From the NCBI GenBank assembly GCA_036841525.1, contig DAITVZ010000010.1, forward strand, positions 1 to 64,000: a DNA stretch of 64,000 bases, written 5' to 3'. This document shows positions 7,605 through 16,546 of the stretch, piece by piece (position 1 is the stretch's first letter; the number at the start of each line of letters is the position of its first letter). The stretch is from JAAYEA01 sp012689325. GTDB lineage: Bacteria; Chloroflexota; Anaerolineae; JAAYEA01. The notes beneath the pieces are model-generated. The model saw only the letters and a program-made list of their open reading frames with translations. It did no database searches and was not told the DNA's origin. The translations under genes and the position numbers were made by a program.

Positions 7605-8792
7605 ATGACAACACCCATCCGCATCGGCGTCCTCGGCCTGGGGGGCCGGGGCGTCTATCTCGCCAAGTCCTTTGACGCCGACCCCCGCGCCCGGCTGGTG
7701 GCCGCCTGCGACATGAACCCGGCGCGGCTGGAGGGGGCGCGCGGCGTGCTGGGGGACGCGATCGCCTACTACCGCCGCAGCGCCGACCTGCTGGCGGACC
7801 CCAACGTGGAGGCGGTCATCGTCGCCACCAACGACGCCGCCCACGGCGCCAACGGGCTGGAGGTGCTGCGCGCCCGCAAGCACCTCTTCCTGGAGAAACC
7901 CATGGCCCAGACCATCGCCGAATGCGACGCCATGATCGAGGCCTGGCGCGGCAGCGGGGTGGTGTTCATGGTCGGGCTGGAGCTGCGCTATTGCTCCCTG
8001 GTGCAAGAGATGCGGGCGATCCTCGACCGGGGCGATATCGGCGCGGTCAAGCTCGCCTACGCCATGGACAACGTCTCGGTGGGCGGGCAGTACTATTACC
8101 ACGACCGGCGCCGCCTCAAAGAGTACATCGTCAGTCTGGTGCTGGAAAAGGGGACGCACACCCTGGACCTGATGAACTGGTTCATCGGAGGGCAGCCGAC
8201 GCGGGTCTATGCCGAGGGCGGGCTGGACGTCTTTGGCGGCGACGCGCCCAACGACAAGCGCTGCCGCGATTGCGAGATTCGGGCCACCTGCCCCTATTTC
8301 GTGGCCAGCGAAGGGTTCGTGATGGATTACGGGCAGGTGCTCAAGGCCAAGCCCGACCTGTGCGTCTATGCCCGCGAGTGCGACGTAGACGACAACACCA
8401 CGGTGACGGTGCGCTACGACAACGGCTGCAAGATGAACTACATGGAGTGCCATTTCACGCCCGATTACTCGCGCGAGTTCACCCTCATCGGCGACAAGGG
8501 CCGCATGTACGGGTTCTATAACAACGAGCAGGACTTTCGCATCGAGGTCACCTTCCGCCACAGCGACAAGAAGGACCTCTATTACCCGCCCAAGCGCCCG
8601 GGCGGCCACGGCGGCGGCGACCCCATGATCCAGGACGCGTTCTTGCGTCGGGTGCAGGCGGGGACGCCTAGTTGCCCCGGCGTGGTGGGGGCACGCAACG
8701 CGGCGGCCATCGCCATCGCCTCGGCGCAGGCGGTGGCCGCGGGCCGGGTGGTGGACATCCCGCCCTGCCCGCCCGCGCCGGACGAGATCTAG
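7605..8792 (+). CDS. Gfo/Idh/MocA family oxidoreductase with a cysteine cluster
   Basis: NAD(P)-dependent dehydrogenase of 395 residues acting on sugars or polyols. The N-terminal Rossmann fold begins with IGVLGLGGRG (about 7-16). The catalytic EKP motif is at 97-99, followed by the usual alpha/beta substrate domain with YYYHDRRR and LEKGTHTLDLMNW. Unusually, the second domain contains C220-x2-C223-x5-C229-P-Y and a further C-x5-C pair, suggesting a metal site or disulfides. The ATG at 7605 follows GAGGGAG; the longer reading starts in untranslated sequence. It should oxidise or epimerise a sugar released by the upstream beta-galactosidase. The substrate is unknown. Confidence 0.85.
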   Translation: MTTPIRIGVLGLGGRGVYLAKSFDADPRARLVAACDMNPARLEGARGVLGDAIAYYRRSADLLADPNVEAVIVATNDAAHGANGLEVLRARKHLFLEKPMAQTIAECDAMIEAWRGSGVVFMVGLELRYCSLVQEMRAILDRGDIGAVKLAYAMDNVSVGGQYYYHDRRRLKEYIVSLVLEKGTHTLDLMNWFIGGQPTRVYAEGGLDVFGGDAPNDKRCRDCEIRATCPYFVASEGFVMDYGQVLKAKPDLCVYARECDVDDNTTVTVRYDNGCKMNYMECHFTPDYSREFTLIGDKGRMYGFYNNEQDFRIEVTFRHSDKKDLYYPPKRPGGHGGGDPMIQDAFLRRVQAGTPSCPGVVGARNAAAIAIASAQAVAAGRVVDIPPCPPAPDEI

Positions 8793-8833
8793 ACCGCAAC
8801 CAGTTGCCACAAGCCTGATAGGAGGAGCTTGTC

Positions 8834-9991
8834 ATGCTCGAATCCACGTATTCCGACCAACACGCCTTTGCGCCGTTTCTCAACTTGGAGGCCTGTTGCC
8901 CCGCGCCGGTGATCGTTCAGTCCGTGGAGGTCTTGCGTTTCGCCGACGTCTTTTTGGTGCGCGCCACCAGCGCCGACGGCGCGGTAGGTGTGGCCACCTG
9001 CAACCGGCGAGCGCAGTATCTCTATCCCATGCTCAAAGGGCTGGTCATCCCCTTCTTCATCGGCCAGGACGCCCGCCGCCTGGAGGCGCTGGTCAACGAA
9101 GTCTATCCGTACAAGAGCAACTACAAGTACCAGGGCACGCCCTTTTGGAACTGCGTGGCCTACGTGGAGGCGGCGCTCTTTGACCTGCTGGGGCAGGTTG
9201 CCGGCCGCTCGGTGGGCGATCTGATCGGCGGCGCCTGGCGCGACCGCATCCCGATCTACCTCTCCAGCATGCGGCGCGACACCACGCCCGAGCAGGAGGT
9301 GGCCTGGGTCGGCGAGCGGCTGGCCGAGACCAAGGCCCGCGCCGTCAAGTACAAGATCGGCGGGAGAATGGCCAACAATGCCGACTCGCTCCCCGGCCGC
9401 GCCGAGCGGCTCATTGCCCTGGCCCGCGAGTCCTGGGGGCCGGACGTCACCCTCTATGTGGACGGCAACGGCTCCTACGACCACGTCAGGGCCATCGAGA
9501 TCGGGCGGCTGCTGGAGCGCTACCGTTACAGCTTTTTCGAGGAGCCCTGCCCCTTCGAGCAGTACGAGGAGACGCGCATGACCGCCGACGCGCTGGATAT
9601 CCCCGTGGCGGGCGGCGAGCAGGACTGCAACATGGGGCATTTCAAGGTGATGATCCGCGACCGCTACGTGGATGTGATCCAGCCCGACCTGATGTACAAC
9701 GGCGGGCTGATCCGCGCGCTGCGCGTGGCCCGCATGGCCGCCTCGGTGGGCATGAACGCCACGCCGCACAGCCCCAAGCACAACCCCGAGCTGGCGACGC
9801 TCCTGCACTATGCCTCCGTCGTGCGCAACACCGGGCCCTTCCTCGAGTTCCCGGCGGTCAAGGTCAAGTACGATTCCTGGTACGCCCCCCAGTTCGTGAT
9901 CCAGGAGGGCGGCTATATCCAGGTTCCCACGGGTCCGGGGCTGGGCATCACCTACGACCCCGGCATTTGGGACAAGGCAGAAGCGATCTAG
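8834..9991 (+). CDS. mandelate racemase/muconate lactonizing enzyme family protein (enolase superfamily)
   Basis: A 385-residue enolase-superfamily enzyme, probably a sugar acid dehydratase or racemase. The catalytic barrel shows K172-x-K174 on the second strand, metal ligands D210 (DGNGSYD), E237 (FEEPCPF) and E262 (GGEQD), an Asp in DVIQPD (probably D285), and H312 in ATPHSP. The Asp and His would form the general-base dyad of the mandelate racemase subgroup. AGGAGGAG precedes the ATG. The position after a Gfo/Idh dehydrogenase fits a route of sugar oxidation to aldonate followed by dehydration, as in galactonate catabolism, but this is inferred from context. Confidence 0.85.
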   Translation: MLESTYSDQHAFAPFLNLEACCPAPVIVQSVEVLRFADVFLVRATSADGAVGVATCNRRAQYLYPMLKGLVIPFFIGQDARRLEALVNEVYPYKSNYKYQGTPFWNCVAYVEAALFDLLGQVAGRSVGDLIGGAWRDRIPIYLSSMRRDTTPEQEVAWVGERLAETKARAVKYKIGGRMANNADSLPGRAERLIALARESWGPDVTLYVDGNGSYDHVRAIEIGRLLERYRYSFFEEPCPFEQYEETRMTADALDIPVAGGEQDCNMGHFKVMIRDRYVDVIQPDLMYNGGLIRALRVARMAASVGMNATPHSPKHNPELATLLHYASVVRNTGPFLEFPAVKVKYDSWYAPQFVIQEGGYIQVPTGPGLGITYDPGIWDKAEAI

Positions 9992-10011
9992 CAAGGAAAG
10001 GAGCAGACGCG

Positions 10012-10941
10012 ATGTTATACCGACCCTTTGGCAGATTGGGCTGGGATGTCTCCGCCATCGGCCTGGGCACCTGGAACATTGGCGACCAGTGGGGCAAGGT
10101 GGAGCCCGCCACGGCCTGGGCCACGGTCCGCGCGGCCTATGAGCACGGCATCAACCTCATCGACACCGCCGAATCCTATGGCGTGATTAACGGCCTCTCC
10201 GAGATGCGGCTGGGCCAGGCGCTGGCGGGGATCCGCCACAACCTCTACTTGGTGAGCAAGATCGGCCACTGGGGCGAGCGCACTGGCCAGGGCGTGCCCA
10301 AGACCACCGTGGACATGATCCGCCTCTGCGGCCACGCCATCTTGGGCCGCCTGCGCACCGACTGGGTGGACGCCATCCTCTGTCACGACGCCAACCTGCA
10401 GGACCCCACCATCTTTCTCGAGGGGTTCGAGGCGCTCAAGAAGGAGGGATGCTTGCGCGCCTATGGCATCTCCACCAACGACCTGGAGGCGCTCAAGCGC
10501 TTCAACGTCAACGGCGCCTGCAGCATCGTCGAGATCGACTATTCGCTGCTGAATCGTCAGCCGGAGGAAGCGCTGCTGCCCTATTGCCGGGAGCAGGGCA
10601 TCGCCGTGCTGGTGCGCGGCCCGCTGCATCGCGGGCTGCTGGCGGGCAAGTACGCGCCGGGCGCCACCTTTGCCGACTCGGTGCGCGGGGCCTGGCACGA
10701 CGGCGGCAAGCAACAGGCGCAGCTAGACCGCGACCTGGACACGGTGGAAAGGCTCAAGGCCCATTTTGCGGCTGGCCCCGAGATGGTCAGCGCCGCGCTC
10801 CGTTATGTCATCTCTCACCCCGCCGCGCCGGTGGCCATCCCCGGCGCCAAGTCGCCCGAGCAGGCGATCATGAACGCCGCCGCCGGCGACCGCGGGCTGA
10901 GCTTTGGGGAGTGGGAAGGCCTCGCCAAGCTGCTCCAATAG
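10012..10941 (+). CDS. aldo/keto reductase
   Basis: NAD(P)H-dependent oxidoreductase with the aldo/keto reductase TIM barrel, 309 residues. The full catalytic tetrad is visible: D51 and Y56 (IDTAESYG), K83 (VSKIG) and H125 (ILCHDAN). The C-terminal part keeps the cofactor-binding IPGAKSPEQ segment. The start at 10012 follows AAAGGAG; the longer frame would begin inside the previous gene. It is 20 nt downstream of the enolase-superfamily gene and so part of the same operon. It probably interconverts a carbonyl and an alcohol intermediate of the sugar pathway. Confidence 0.88.
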   Translation: MLYRPFGRLGWDVSAIGLGTWNIGDQWGKVEPATAWATVRAAYEHGINLIDTAESYGVINGLSEMRLGQALAGIRHNLYLVSKIGHWGERTGQGVPKTTVDMIRLCGHAILGRLRTDWVDAILCHDANLQDPTIFLEGFEALKKEGCLRAYGISTNDLEALKRFNVNGACSIVEIDYSLLNRQPEEALLPYCREQGIAVLVRGPLHRGLLAGKYAPGATFADSVRGAWHDGGKQQAQLDRDLDTVERLKAHFAAGPEMVSAALRYVISHPAAPVAIPGAKSPEQAIMNAAAGDRGLSFGEWEGLAKLLQ

Positions 10942-10992
10942 GCAGCCGAATCGCGGCCTTTCGCCAAGAACAGCGCACACAGAAGGAGAGAC

Positions 10993-12231
10993 ATGGCCTA
11001 CACGTTGCTGCGTAACGGCACGCTCATCGACGGCCGCGGCGGCGCGCCGATCCCCGACGCCGCGGTGCTCATCAAGGGCGAGCGCATCCGCGCCGCCGGA
11101 CGGCTGGCGGACATCCCCCAGCCGGAGGGCGAGATCGCCACCATCGACCTCGCGGGCGGCGCCATCCTCCCGGGCCTCATCGATACCCACGTGCACCTCG
11201 TGTTCGAGGGCTTTGATCTGGTCGCGATGATGAACACGCCCTTTTCCATGCGCTTCTACAAGGTCATGGAGCGCATGAAGCGAACGCTGGTGGCGGGCAT
11301 CACCACGGTGCGCGACGCCAGCGGCGCCGACCTGGGCATGAAACGCGCCGTGGAACAAGGGCTGATTGCCGGCCCGCGCCTGCAGATCAGCATCACGGGG
11401 CTGAGCTGCACCGGCGGGCACGGCGACGATTGGACGGTCAGCGGGAGCAACCCAGGAGTGCCCCCTTACCCCGGCCAGCCTGACGGCCTCTGTGATGGGA
11501 TCGACGAGGTGCGCCGCAAGGTGCGCGAGGTGCTGCGCGCCGGCGCCGACGTGATCAAGGTCTCCACCACCGGCGGCGTGCTCAGCCCCACCGACCACCC
11601 CACCCACACCCAGTTCTCGCCCGAAGAGCTGGACGTCATCGTGCGCGAGGCCAGTTACCGCGGCAAGCGGGTGATGGCCCACGCCCAGGGCACGCCGGGG
11701 ATCAAGAACGCCCTGCGCGCCGGCATCCACTCCATCGAGCACGGCATCTATCTCGATGACGAGTGCATCGAGATCATGCTGCGGCAAGGCACCTTCCTGG
11801 TGCCCACGCTGCTCGCGCCGGTGATGGTGCTGGAGGCAGGCACAGAGAGCGGCAAGATGCCCGAGTACGGCGTGCGCAAGGCCCGCGAGGTGATCGGCAT
11901 CCACCACGCCAGCGCCGCCAAGGCCTACCGAGCGGGCGTCAAGATCGCCATGGGCACCGACTCGGGCGTGGGCGCGCACGGGCAAAACCTGCGCGAGCTG
12001 GGGCTGCTCTGCGAGATCGGCATGTCCCCCATGGAGGCCCTGGTCGCCACCACCAAGACCGCCGCCGAGTGCCTCGGCTGGGAGGACCAACTGGGCACGC
12101 TGGAGCCGGGCAAGCTGGCCGATGTGGTCGTCGCCCGAACCGACCCGCTGGCGGACATCCGCTCGCTGGAGAGCAAGGAGAATATCGCCCTCGTTCTTCA
12201 GGGCGGCCGCATCGTCGTCGATCGACGCTAA
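10993..12231 (+). CDS. metal-dependent amidohydrolase
   Basis: A 412-residue amidohydrolase-superfamily protein, closest in pattern to imidazolonepropionase and Xaa-Pro dipeptidase-like members. It shows H66-x-H68 (DTHVHL), the probable carboxylated lysine in VIKVSTTGG, the later histidines in VMAHAQG and SIEHGIYL, and D323 in GTDSGV. A short beta-sandwich made of both termini frames the barrel, ending with the typical GKLADVVV segment. GGAGAG precedes the ATG. In this operon it could hydrolyse a lactone or an amide. The family is too broad to name the substrate. Confidence 0.82.
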   Translation: MAYTLLRNGTLIDGRGGAPIPDAAVLIKGERIRAAGRLADIPQPEGEIATIDLAGGAILPGLIDTHVHLVFEGFDLVAMMNTPFSMRFYKVMERMKRTLVAGITTVRDASGADLGMKRAVEQGLIAGPRLQISITGLSCTGGHGDDWTVSGSNPGVPPYPGQPDGLCDGIDEVRRKVREVLRAGADVIKVSTTGGVLSPTDHPTHTQFSPEELDVIVREASYRGKRVMAHAQGTPGIKNALRAGIHSIEHGIYLDDECIEIMLRQGTFLVPTLLAPVMVLEAGTESGKMPEYGVRKAREVIGIHHASAAKAYRAGVKIAMGTDSGVGAHGQNLRELGLLCEIGMSPMEALVATTKTAAECLGWEDQLGTLEPGKLADVVVARTDPLADIRSLESKENIALVLQGGRIVVDRR

Positions 12232-12242
12232 GGGAAAAGGGT

Positions 12243-12267
12243 CTCCGAGGCTCTGGAAGACCTCGGA
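12243..12267. repeat. intergenic hairpin repeat
   Basis: Inverted repeat with core arms TCCGAGG (12243-12249) and CCTCGGA (12261-12267), extended by imperfect AGACCT/AGGTCT flanks, between the amidohydrolase and sulfatase genes. Its layout resembles the hairpin at 44044-44077, so both may belong to a dispersed REP-like family. Confidence 0.4.
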
Positions 12268-12290
12268 GGTCTCTGCAAAGGAGCCGCTCT

Positions 12291-13757
12291 GTGAAAGCCA
12301 TCATGGTCATGTTCGACTCGCTTAACCGCCACATGCTGCCGCCCTACGGCTGCGACTGGACCATCGCCCCCAATTTCGCGCGGCTGGCGCAGCGGACCGT
12401 CACCTTTGACAACAACTATGTGGGGTCCATGCCCTGCATGCCCGCCCGCCGCGAGCTGCACACCGGCCGCTACAACTTCCTGCACCGCAGTTGGGGGCCG
12501 CTGGAGCCGTTCGACGATTCCATGCCCGAGCTCCTCAAGAAGAGCGGGGTCTATACGCACCTCGTCAGCGACCACTACCACTATTGGGAAGAGGGCGGCT
12601 GCACCTATCACACCCGTTACAACTCGTGGGAGATTTCCCGCGGCCAGGAAGGGGAGCCCTGGAAGGGTCAGGTGCAGGACCCCGCGATCCCCGATTGCGT
12701 CACGCCGCGCAGCGATTCGTTCTGGCGGCAGGACTGGGTCAACCGCGGGTACATGACCAGCGAGGAGCAGCAGCCGCAGGCCGTCACCTTTGACCTGGGA
12801 CGCCAGTTCATCGAGCGCAACCACGATCAGGACAACTGGTTCCTGCACATCGAGACCTTTGACCCGCACGAGCCCTTCTTTACGCAACAGCAGTACAAAG
12901 ACCTCTACCCACACGGCTACACAGGGCCGCACTTTGACTGGCCCCCCTACGACCGCGTCACCGAAACGCCCGAACAGGTGGAGCACTGCCGCCTCCAGTA
13001 CGCCGCGCTGCTGAGCATGTGCGACCGCTACCTGGGGCAGGTGCTGGACCTGATGGACCACCACGACCTGTGGCGAGACACCCTGCTCATCGTCAATACC
13101 GACCACGGCTTTCTGCTGGGCGAGCACGACTGGTGGGCCAAGTGCGCCCAACCCTTCTACAACGAGATCGCCCACCCGCCGCTCTTCATCTGGGACCCGC
13201 GGCTGGGCGTCCGCGGCGAGCGCCGCCGCGCCCTGGTGCAGACCATCGACTTGCCCGCCACGCTGCTCGAGTTCTTTGACGTCGACCGGCCGCCGGACAT
13301 GCAGGGCGTCCCCCTGCGTCAGGTCATCGCCGACGACGCGCCGGTGCGGGAGGGCGCGCTCTATGGCATCCACGGCGGCCACGCCAACTGCACCGATGGG
13401 CGCTACGTCTATATGCGCGCCCCCGCGTCGCGGGAGAACAAGCCGCTCTACGAGTACACCCACATGCCGACGCACATGCGCCATACCTTTAGCGTGGACG
13501 AGATGCGCACCATGCGGATCGCGCCGCCCTTTGCCTTCACCAAGGGCTGCCCGGTGATGCGCCTCGATGGGCGCGGCTGGACGCAAAAGGCCGAGCCCGA
13601 GACCCTGCTCTTCGACCTGGAGGCCGATCCCAGGCAGGAGCATCCGCTCCATGACCCCGAGATCGAGGCCCGGATGATCCGCCTGATGGTCAAGCTGATG
13701 CGCGCCAACGATGCGCCGCCGGAGCAGTTCGAGCGCCTGGGCTTGCCAAGCGAGTAG
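12291..13757 (+). CDS. sulfatase
   Basis: Type I sulfatase-family hydrolase of 488 residues in the alkaline phosphatase fold. The activation motif C49-M-P-A-R followed by RELHTGR is present; the cysteine would become formylglycine. Metal-binding features are the N-terminal VMFDSLNRHMLPPYG and the distal NTDHGFLLGEHDWWAK, plus FDPHEPFF. GTG at 12291 was chosen because AAAGGAG stands 8 nt upstream and the next codons give the conserved first strand. There is no signal peptide, so it may act in the cytoplasm. As last gene of the run it suggests that the glycan or a derived sugar is sulfated. A formylglycine-generating enzyme is not encoded here. Confidence 0.87.
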   Translation: MKAIMVMFDSLNRHMLPPYGCDWTIAPNFARLAQRTVTFDNNYVGSMPCMPARRELHTGRYNFLHRSWGPLEPFDDSMPELLKKSGVYTHLVSDHYHYWEEGGCTYHTRYNSWEISRGQEGEPWKGQVQDPAIPDCVTPRSDSFWRQDWVNRGYMTSEEQQPQAVTFDLGRQFIERNHDQDNWFLHIETFDPHEPFFTQQQYKDLYPHGYTGPHFDWPPYDRVTETPEQVEHCRLQYAALLSMCDRYLGQVLDLMDHHDLWRDTLLIVNTDHGFLLGEHDWWAKCAQPFYNEIAHPPLFIWDPRLGVRGERRRALVQTIDLPATLLEFFDVDRPPDMQGVPLRQVIADDAPVREGALYGIHGGHANCTDGRYVYMRAPASRENKPLYEYTHMPTHMRHTFSVDEMRTMRIAPPFAFTKGCPVMRLDGRGWTQKAEPETLLFDLEADPRQEHPLHDPEIEARMIRLMVKLMRANDAPPEQFERLGLPSE

Positions 13758-13827
13758 CCGTTTGCGGGAACCTGGGCGGGGCGGGGGACGTCCCACAAGC
13801 AAGCACCTGCGAATGAGGAGGTTCGAT

Positions 13828-14604
13828 ATGCGCATGCGCATCTTGCTTGTGGCGGCGCTGATTGTGACGCTGGCGGGCTGCCGCGCCCCCACTGCGACCC
13901 CGCCGCCAGCGCTTCAGCTCGACGGCACGGAATGGCGCTTGCAGACGATCAACGGCGAAGCCCTGGTGGCCGGAAGCGCCATCAGCCTCGACTTGGCCGA
14001 CGGGCGGCTGGGAGGCACGTCGGGCTGTAACCACTATGGCGGCGAGTACTCTGTCAGCGCCGCGGGGGATCTATCCCTGGGCATGATCGCCCAGACTGTG
14101 ATGCTCTGCCTGGATGACGCCGTGATGAAGCAAGAGAGCGCGTACATGGCGGCGCTGCAATCGGCGACCACGGCGAGGCTTGATGCCGAGGCGCGCTTGG
14201 AGCTGCGCGGGGAAAAGGGTACTCTCCTCTACGTCCAGCGTCTTCCGGCAGCCATGAACCCGGCCCAGTTGGTCGGGACGGCCTGGCGGCTGACCCGCTT
14301 GGCGGGAGACACCCCCATCGGCGACATCCCAATCACGCTGGCCTTTGCGGAGAACGGGGAAATCCGCGGAAATGCGGGATGCCGGGGCTATACGGGCCGT
14401 TACGAGGCCGAGGGCGACCGCATCGGCTTCCCCTTTCTCTCCATGACCGAGACCGAGTGCCGGGGATCGCAAGCGGTGGCGTACCAGGAGTCGGCCTTCA
14501 CCGATGCCCTGGGCCAGGCCCACAACTACCGCCTGAGAGAGAACGCGCTCGAAATCGACACGGTCAGGGGGCAGACGCTGGTCTTTGAGGTGGACTCGCC
14601 TTAA
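13828..14604 (+). CDS. lipoprotein with two META (HslJ-like) domains
   Basis: A 258-residue exported lipoprotein. The signal MRMRILLVAALIVTLAGC ends in a lipobox with C18. Two META-type domains follow: LDGTEWRL to LYVQRL (about 30-135) and LVGTAWRL to the C-terminus (about 145-256). Each has the G-x-x-G-C-N/R-x-Y core (GGTSGCNHYGGEY and RGNAGCRGYTGRY). In Escherichia coli HslJ this fold is linked to heat and novobiocin tolerance; the biochemical role is unknown. GAGGAGG lies 6 nt before the ATG. The stop overlaps that of the convergent methyltransferase in TTAA. Confidence 0.85.
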   Translation: MRMRILLVAALIVTLAGCRAPTATPPPALQLDGTEWRLQTINGEALVAGSAISLDLADGRLGGTSGCNHYGGEYSVSAAGDLSLGMIAQTVMLCLDDAVMKQESAYMAALQSATTARLDAEARLELRGEKGTLLYVQRLPAAMNPAQLVGTAWRLTRLAGDTPIGDIPITLAFAENGEIRGNAGCRGYTGRYEAEGDRIGFPFLSMTETECRGSQAVAYQESAFTDALGQAHNYRLRENALEIDTVRGQTLVFEVDSP

Positions 14605-15098
14605 CGAGACACGGGCGGCTCGGAGACCAGGCCGACGTTCTTGGGGCCCTTGAAGGCAAAGGTTACGCGCTCATAGTGGACGCCATGGCTCTGATAGTAG
14701 GCCGCGATGGCTTCGACCAGCTCATCGCGGCCCAGCTTGTCCTCCGACCAAAAGTTGCAGCAGGGGATCAGGATCGTTGGGCGCACCAGCGCCGCCTCGG
14801 CCACGGCCCGCGTGGCCTCATCAGGATGGAGCCCCACCACCAAGTCGTAGTAGCTTGCCATCGCTGCTTCGAACTCGGCCTGGAGGCTCGGCACGCCCGC
14901 CAGCGCCCAACCGCGCGGGTCGACCACCTCCGCCTCATAGTTGTACTTTTTCCGCAGCAGCCGCGAGAGCATCCCCCGCCCGCCCGCCACGTCAGCGATG
15001 TATGTTATGTCGCGTCCGTAACGTCCATGGATGTAATCGGACAACACCTCGAAGCGATCCGGGTCGCCGTGGAAGCGGTGCTGCTCTTTGCGTCCCAT
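14601..15098 (-). CDS. small class I methyltransferase-like protein
   Basis: A 165-residue protein with a Rossmann-like methyltransferase pattern. A motif I-like loop DVAGGRGMLS lies at about 36-45, and an acidic VDPRG at about 59-63 would bind the adenosylmethionine ribose. Later come DLVVGLHPDEATR and PCCNFW, which resemble the region around the active site of RNA and small-molecule methyltransferases. It is shorter than most class I enzymes, so the substrate domain is minimal. It starts 7 nt after a second methyltransferase gene, so the two form a small operon. The substrate is unknown. Confidence 0.6.
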   Translation of the reverse strand: MGRKEQHRFHGDPDRFEVLSDYIHGRYGRDITYIADVAGGRGMLSRLLRKKYNYEAEVVDPRGWALAGVPSLQAEFEAAMASYYDLVVGLHPDEATRAVAEAALVRPTILIPCCNFWSEDKLGRDELVEAIAAYYQSHGVHYERVTFAFKGPKNVGLVSEPPVSR

Positions 15099-15105
15099 CT
15101 TGCCC

Positions 15106-15852
15106 TCACCGCTCCGCCACGATGATCAGCCGCCGGCTGGCGGCCTTCTCGTAGGGCGAGCCATCCCAATGGCCATAGAACGCGAGATCGGCGAACCCGG
15201 CCTCGCGCAGCAGCCGCTCGTGATCGTCCCGCAAGAGGCGCGGATAGACGCAGCTCCAGACGGCGAGCTCGCTTCGTTCCGCGCCATGCCAGATGTCGAG
15301 GATGTTATAGGTGGCTTCTTGCTCGCGATAGTCGATGGCAAAGCAGCGAGTGAACTCGGGCGAGTTCGCCGCCAGCATGAAGCGCGGCTGCTCGGCCCAT
15401 TGCCGGTCCGTGGTCCCTTGGGTCAGCACCAGGATGCCACCCTCGCGCAGCACACCCCGCATGCTCTGGTAGGCACGCAGCGCTTCTCCCTCATCCGGCA
15501 TATGCAGGATCGAGCTGGAGAGGCAGGTCACGGCATCGAAGCGCTCCACGAACCGGCTGGGCAGATCGCGATAGTCGGCCTGGTGCAGAGGCACATGGAG
15601 GCCGCGCCCGGCCAGGTTGCGCTGGGCCCGAGCCAGCATCGCCTCGGATAGGTCCGAGCCGACGACTCGGCAACCCAGCTCGCGAAACAGGACCAGGTCG
15701 TGGCCCGTGCCGCAGGCGCAGTCCAGCACCGAGGTGACGCCACGCTCGACGAAAAGCCGCCGGAAGAACGCTTCCTCGGCAGGCGAATGGTCACCGAACC
15801 GCTCAAAGAACAGGTCATACCGCTCCGCTAGGCCCTCATACGGATCGCTCAT
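15106..15852 (-). CDS. class I SAM-dependent methyltransferase
   Basis: A 248-residue methyltransferase with clear motifs: VLDCACGTGHD (motif I, about 42-52), GSDLSEAMLARAQ (acidic loop, D67) and FDAVTCLSSSILHM (motif IV region). The fold resembles small-molecule methyltransferases of the Methyltransf_25 type. The start at 15852 was preferred over the longer reading because the conserved YEGLAERYDLFF segment begins there and AGAGGGG precedes it; spacing is a little long. First gene of a two-gene operon. The substrate is not predictable. Confidence 0.82.
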   Translation of the reverse strand: MSDPYEGLAERYDLFFERFGDHSPAEEAFFRRLFVERGVTSVLDCACGTGHDLVLFRELGCRVVGSDLSEAMLARAQRNLAGRGLHVPLHQADYRDLPSRFVERFDAVTCLSSSILHMPDEGEALRAYQSMRGVLREGGILVLTQGTTDRQWAEQPRFMLAANSPEFTRCFAIDYREQEATYNILDIWHGAERSELAVWSCVYPRLLRDDHERLLREAGFADLAFYGHWDGSPYEKAASRRLIIVAER

Positions 15853-15901
15853 GCTTGGTGGTCCCCTCTGTGCAGTGCAGTCTGGCGGCATGTGGCGCGA
15901 G

Positions 15902-15929
15902 TTGCGGCGCCCAGGATGCATGCTATAAT
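15902..15929 (+). promoter_or_regulatory. promoter of the 15995 gene
   Basis: TTGCGG (15902-15907) and a perfect TATAAT (15924-15929), spaced 16 bp, about 60 nt before the ATG. Confidence 0.65.
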
Positions 15930-15994
15930 GGCCTCATCTGCCCCAGCGCGATCGCGCGTCCTTGACGCCCACATCACCCTTGGGAGGTCCAATC

Positions 15995-16540
15995 ATGCCA
16001 TCCGTGCCAGCGGTCCAGATCGATCAGATGCCCGGTTCCGTGGAATCCTTTGTCACCTTGCGCGACCGCATCGCCGCCACGCCCCAAGGAGGCGCTGCGG
16101 CCATGATCGTGGCGCTGCACCTCTATGCGCAGGATGCATCTCTTGGCCAAGCCTGCCTCGCCGTCGCCGTGGACGCTAGCCGCCTGCAAGAGGGCGCCGC
16201 CGGCTACCAGGGCTGGCAGATGCGCCTCCGCGAGCTGCAACTGATCCGCTCGCAACTGGCCCAGCAGCCTTATCTGCCCCAGTCGTACTTGGGCGGGACG
16301 GCCCCCGAGAAAGGTTACGCCTTGCCCCCAGCCCCATATACCATCACTTTCTCCGCGAATCCCCTGGCCGGCGACCCGGACGCCGCGGAGCAAAAGCTCT
16401 TTGTCGTCTGCTCCGGCGCCTCCAAGCCCAGGCCGGTGACCCTGCGCCGCGACGCGCGCGGCATCTGGAAGGCGCTGGAGTGGAGCAGCCTGATTATGGG
16501 CATCGTCCCCGCTCCGAAGGCCGGCGCGCCTGCCCTGTAG
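15995..16540 (+). CDS. conserved-looking protein of unknown function
   Basis: A 181-residue soluble protein that I cannot place with confidence; it has some resemblance to the DUF6935 group. It begins with a helical part rich in Ala, Gln and Leu (about 15-90) and continues with a beta-rich C-terminal part containing KLFVVCSGASKPRPVTLRR. There is no signal peptide or membrane segment. GGGAGG lies upstream of the ATG, and a good promoter precedes the gene, so it is very likely expressed alone. Its stop and that of the convergent gene form the ends of a 12-bp palindrome (16538-16549). Confidence 0.65.
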   Translation: MPSVPAVQIDQMPGSVESFVTLRDRIAATPQGGAAAMIVALHLYAQDASLGQACLAVAVDASRLQEGAAGYQGWQMRLRELQLIRSQLAQQPYLPQSYLGGTAPEKGYALPPAPYTITFSANPLAGDPDAAEQKLFVVCSGASKPRPVTLRRDARGIWKALEWSSLIMGIVPAPKAGAPAL

Positions 16541-16546
16541 CCGCGG

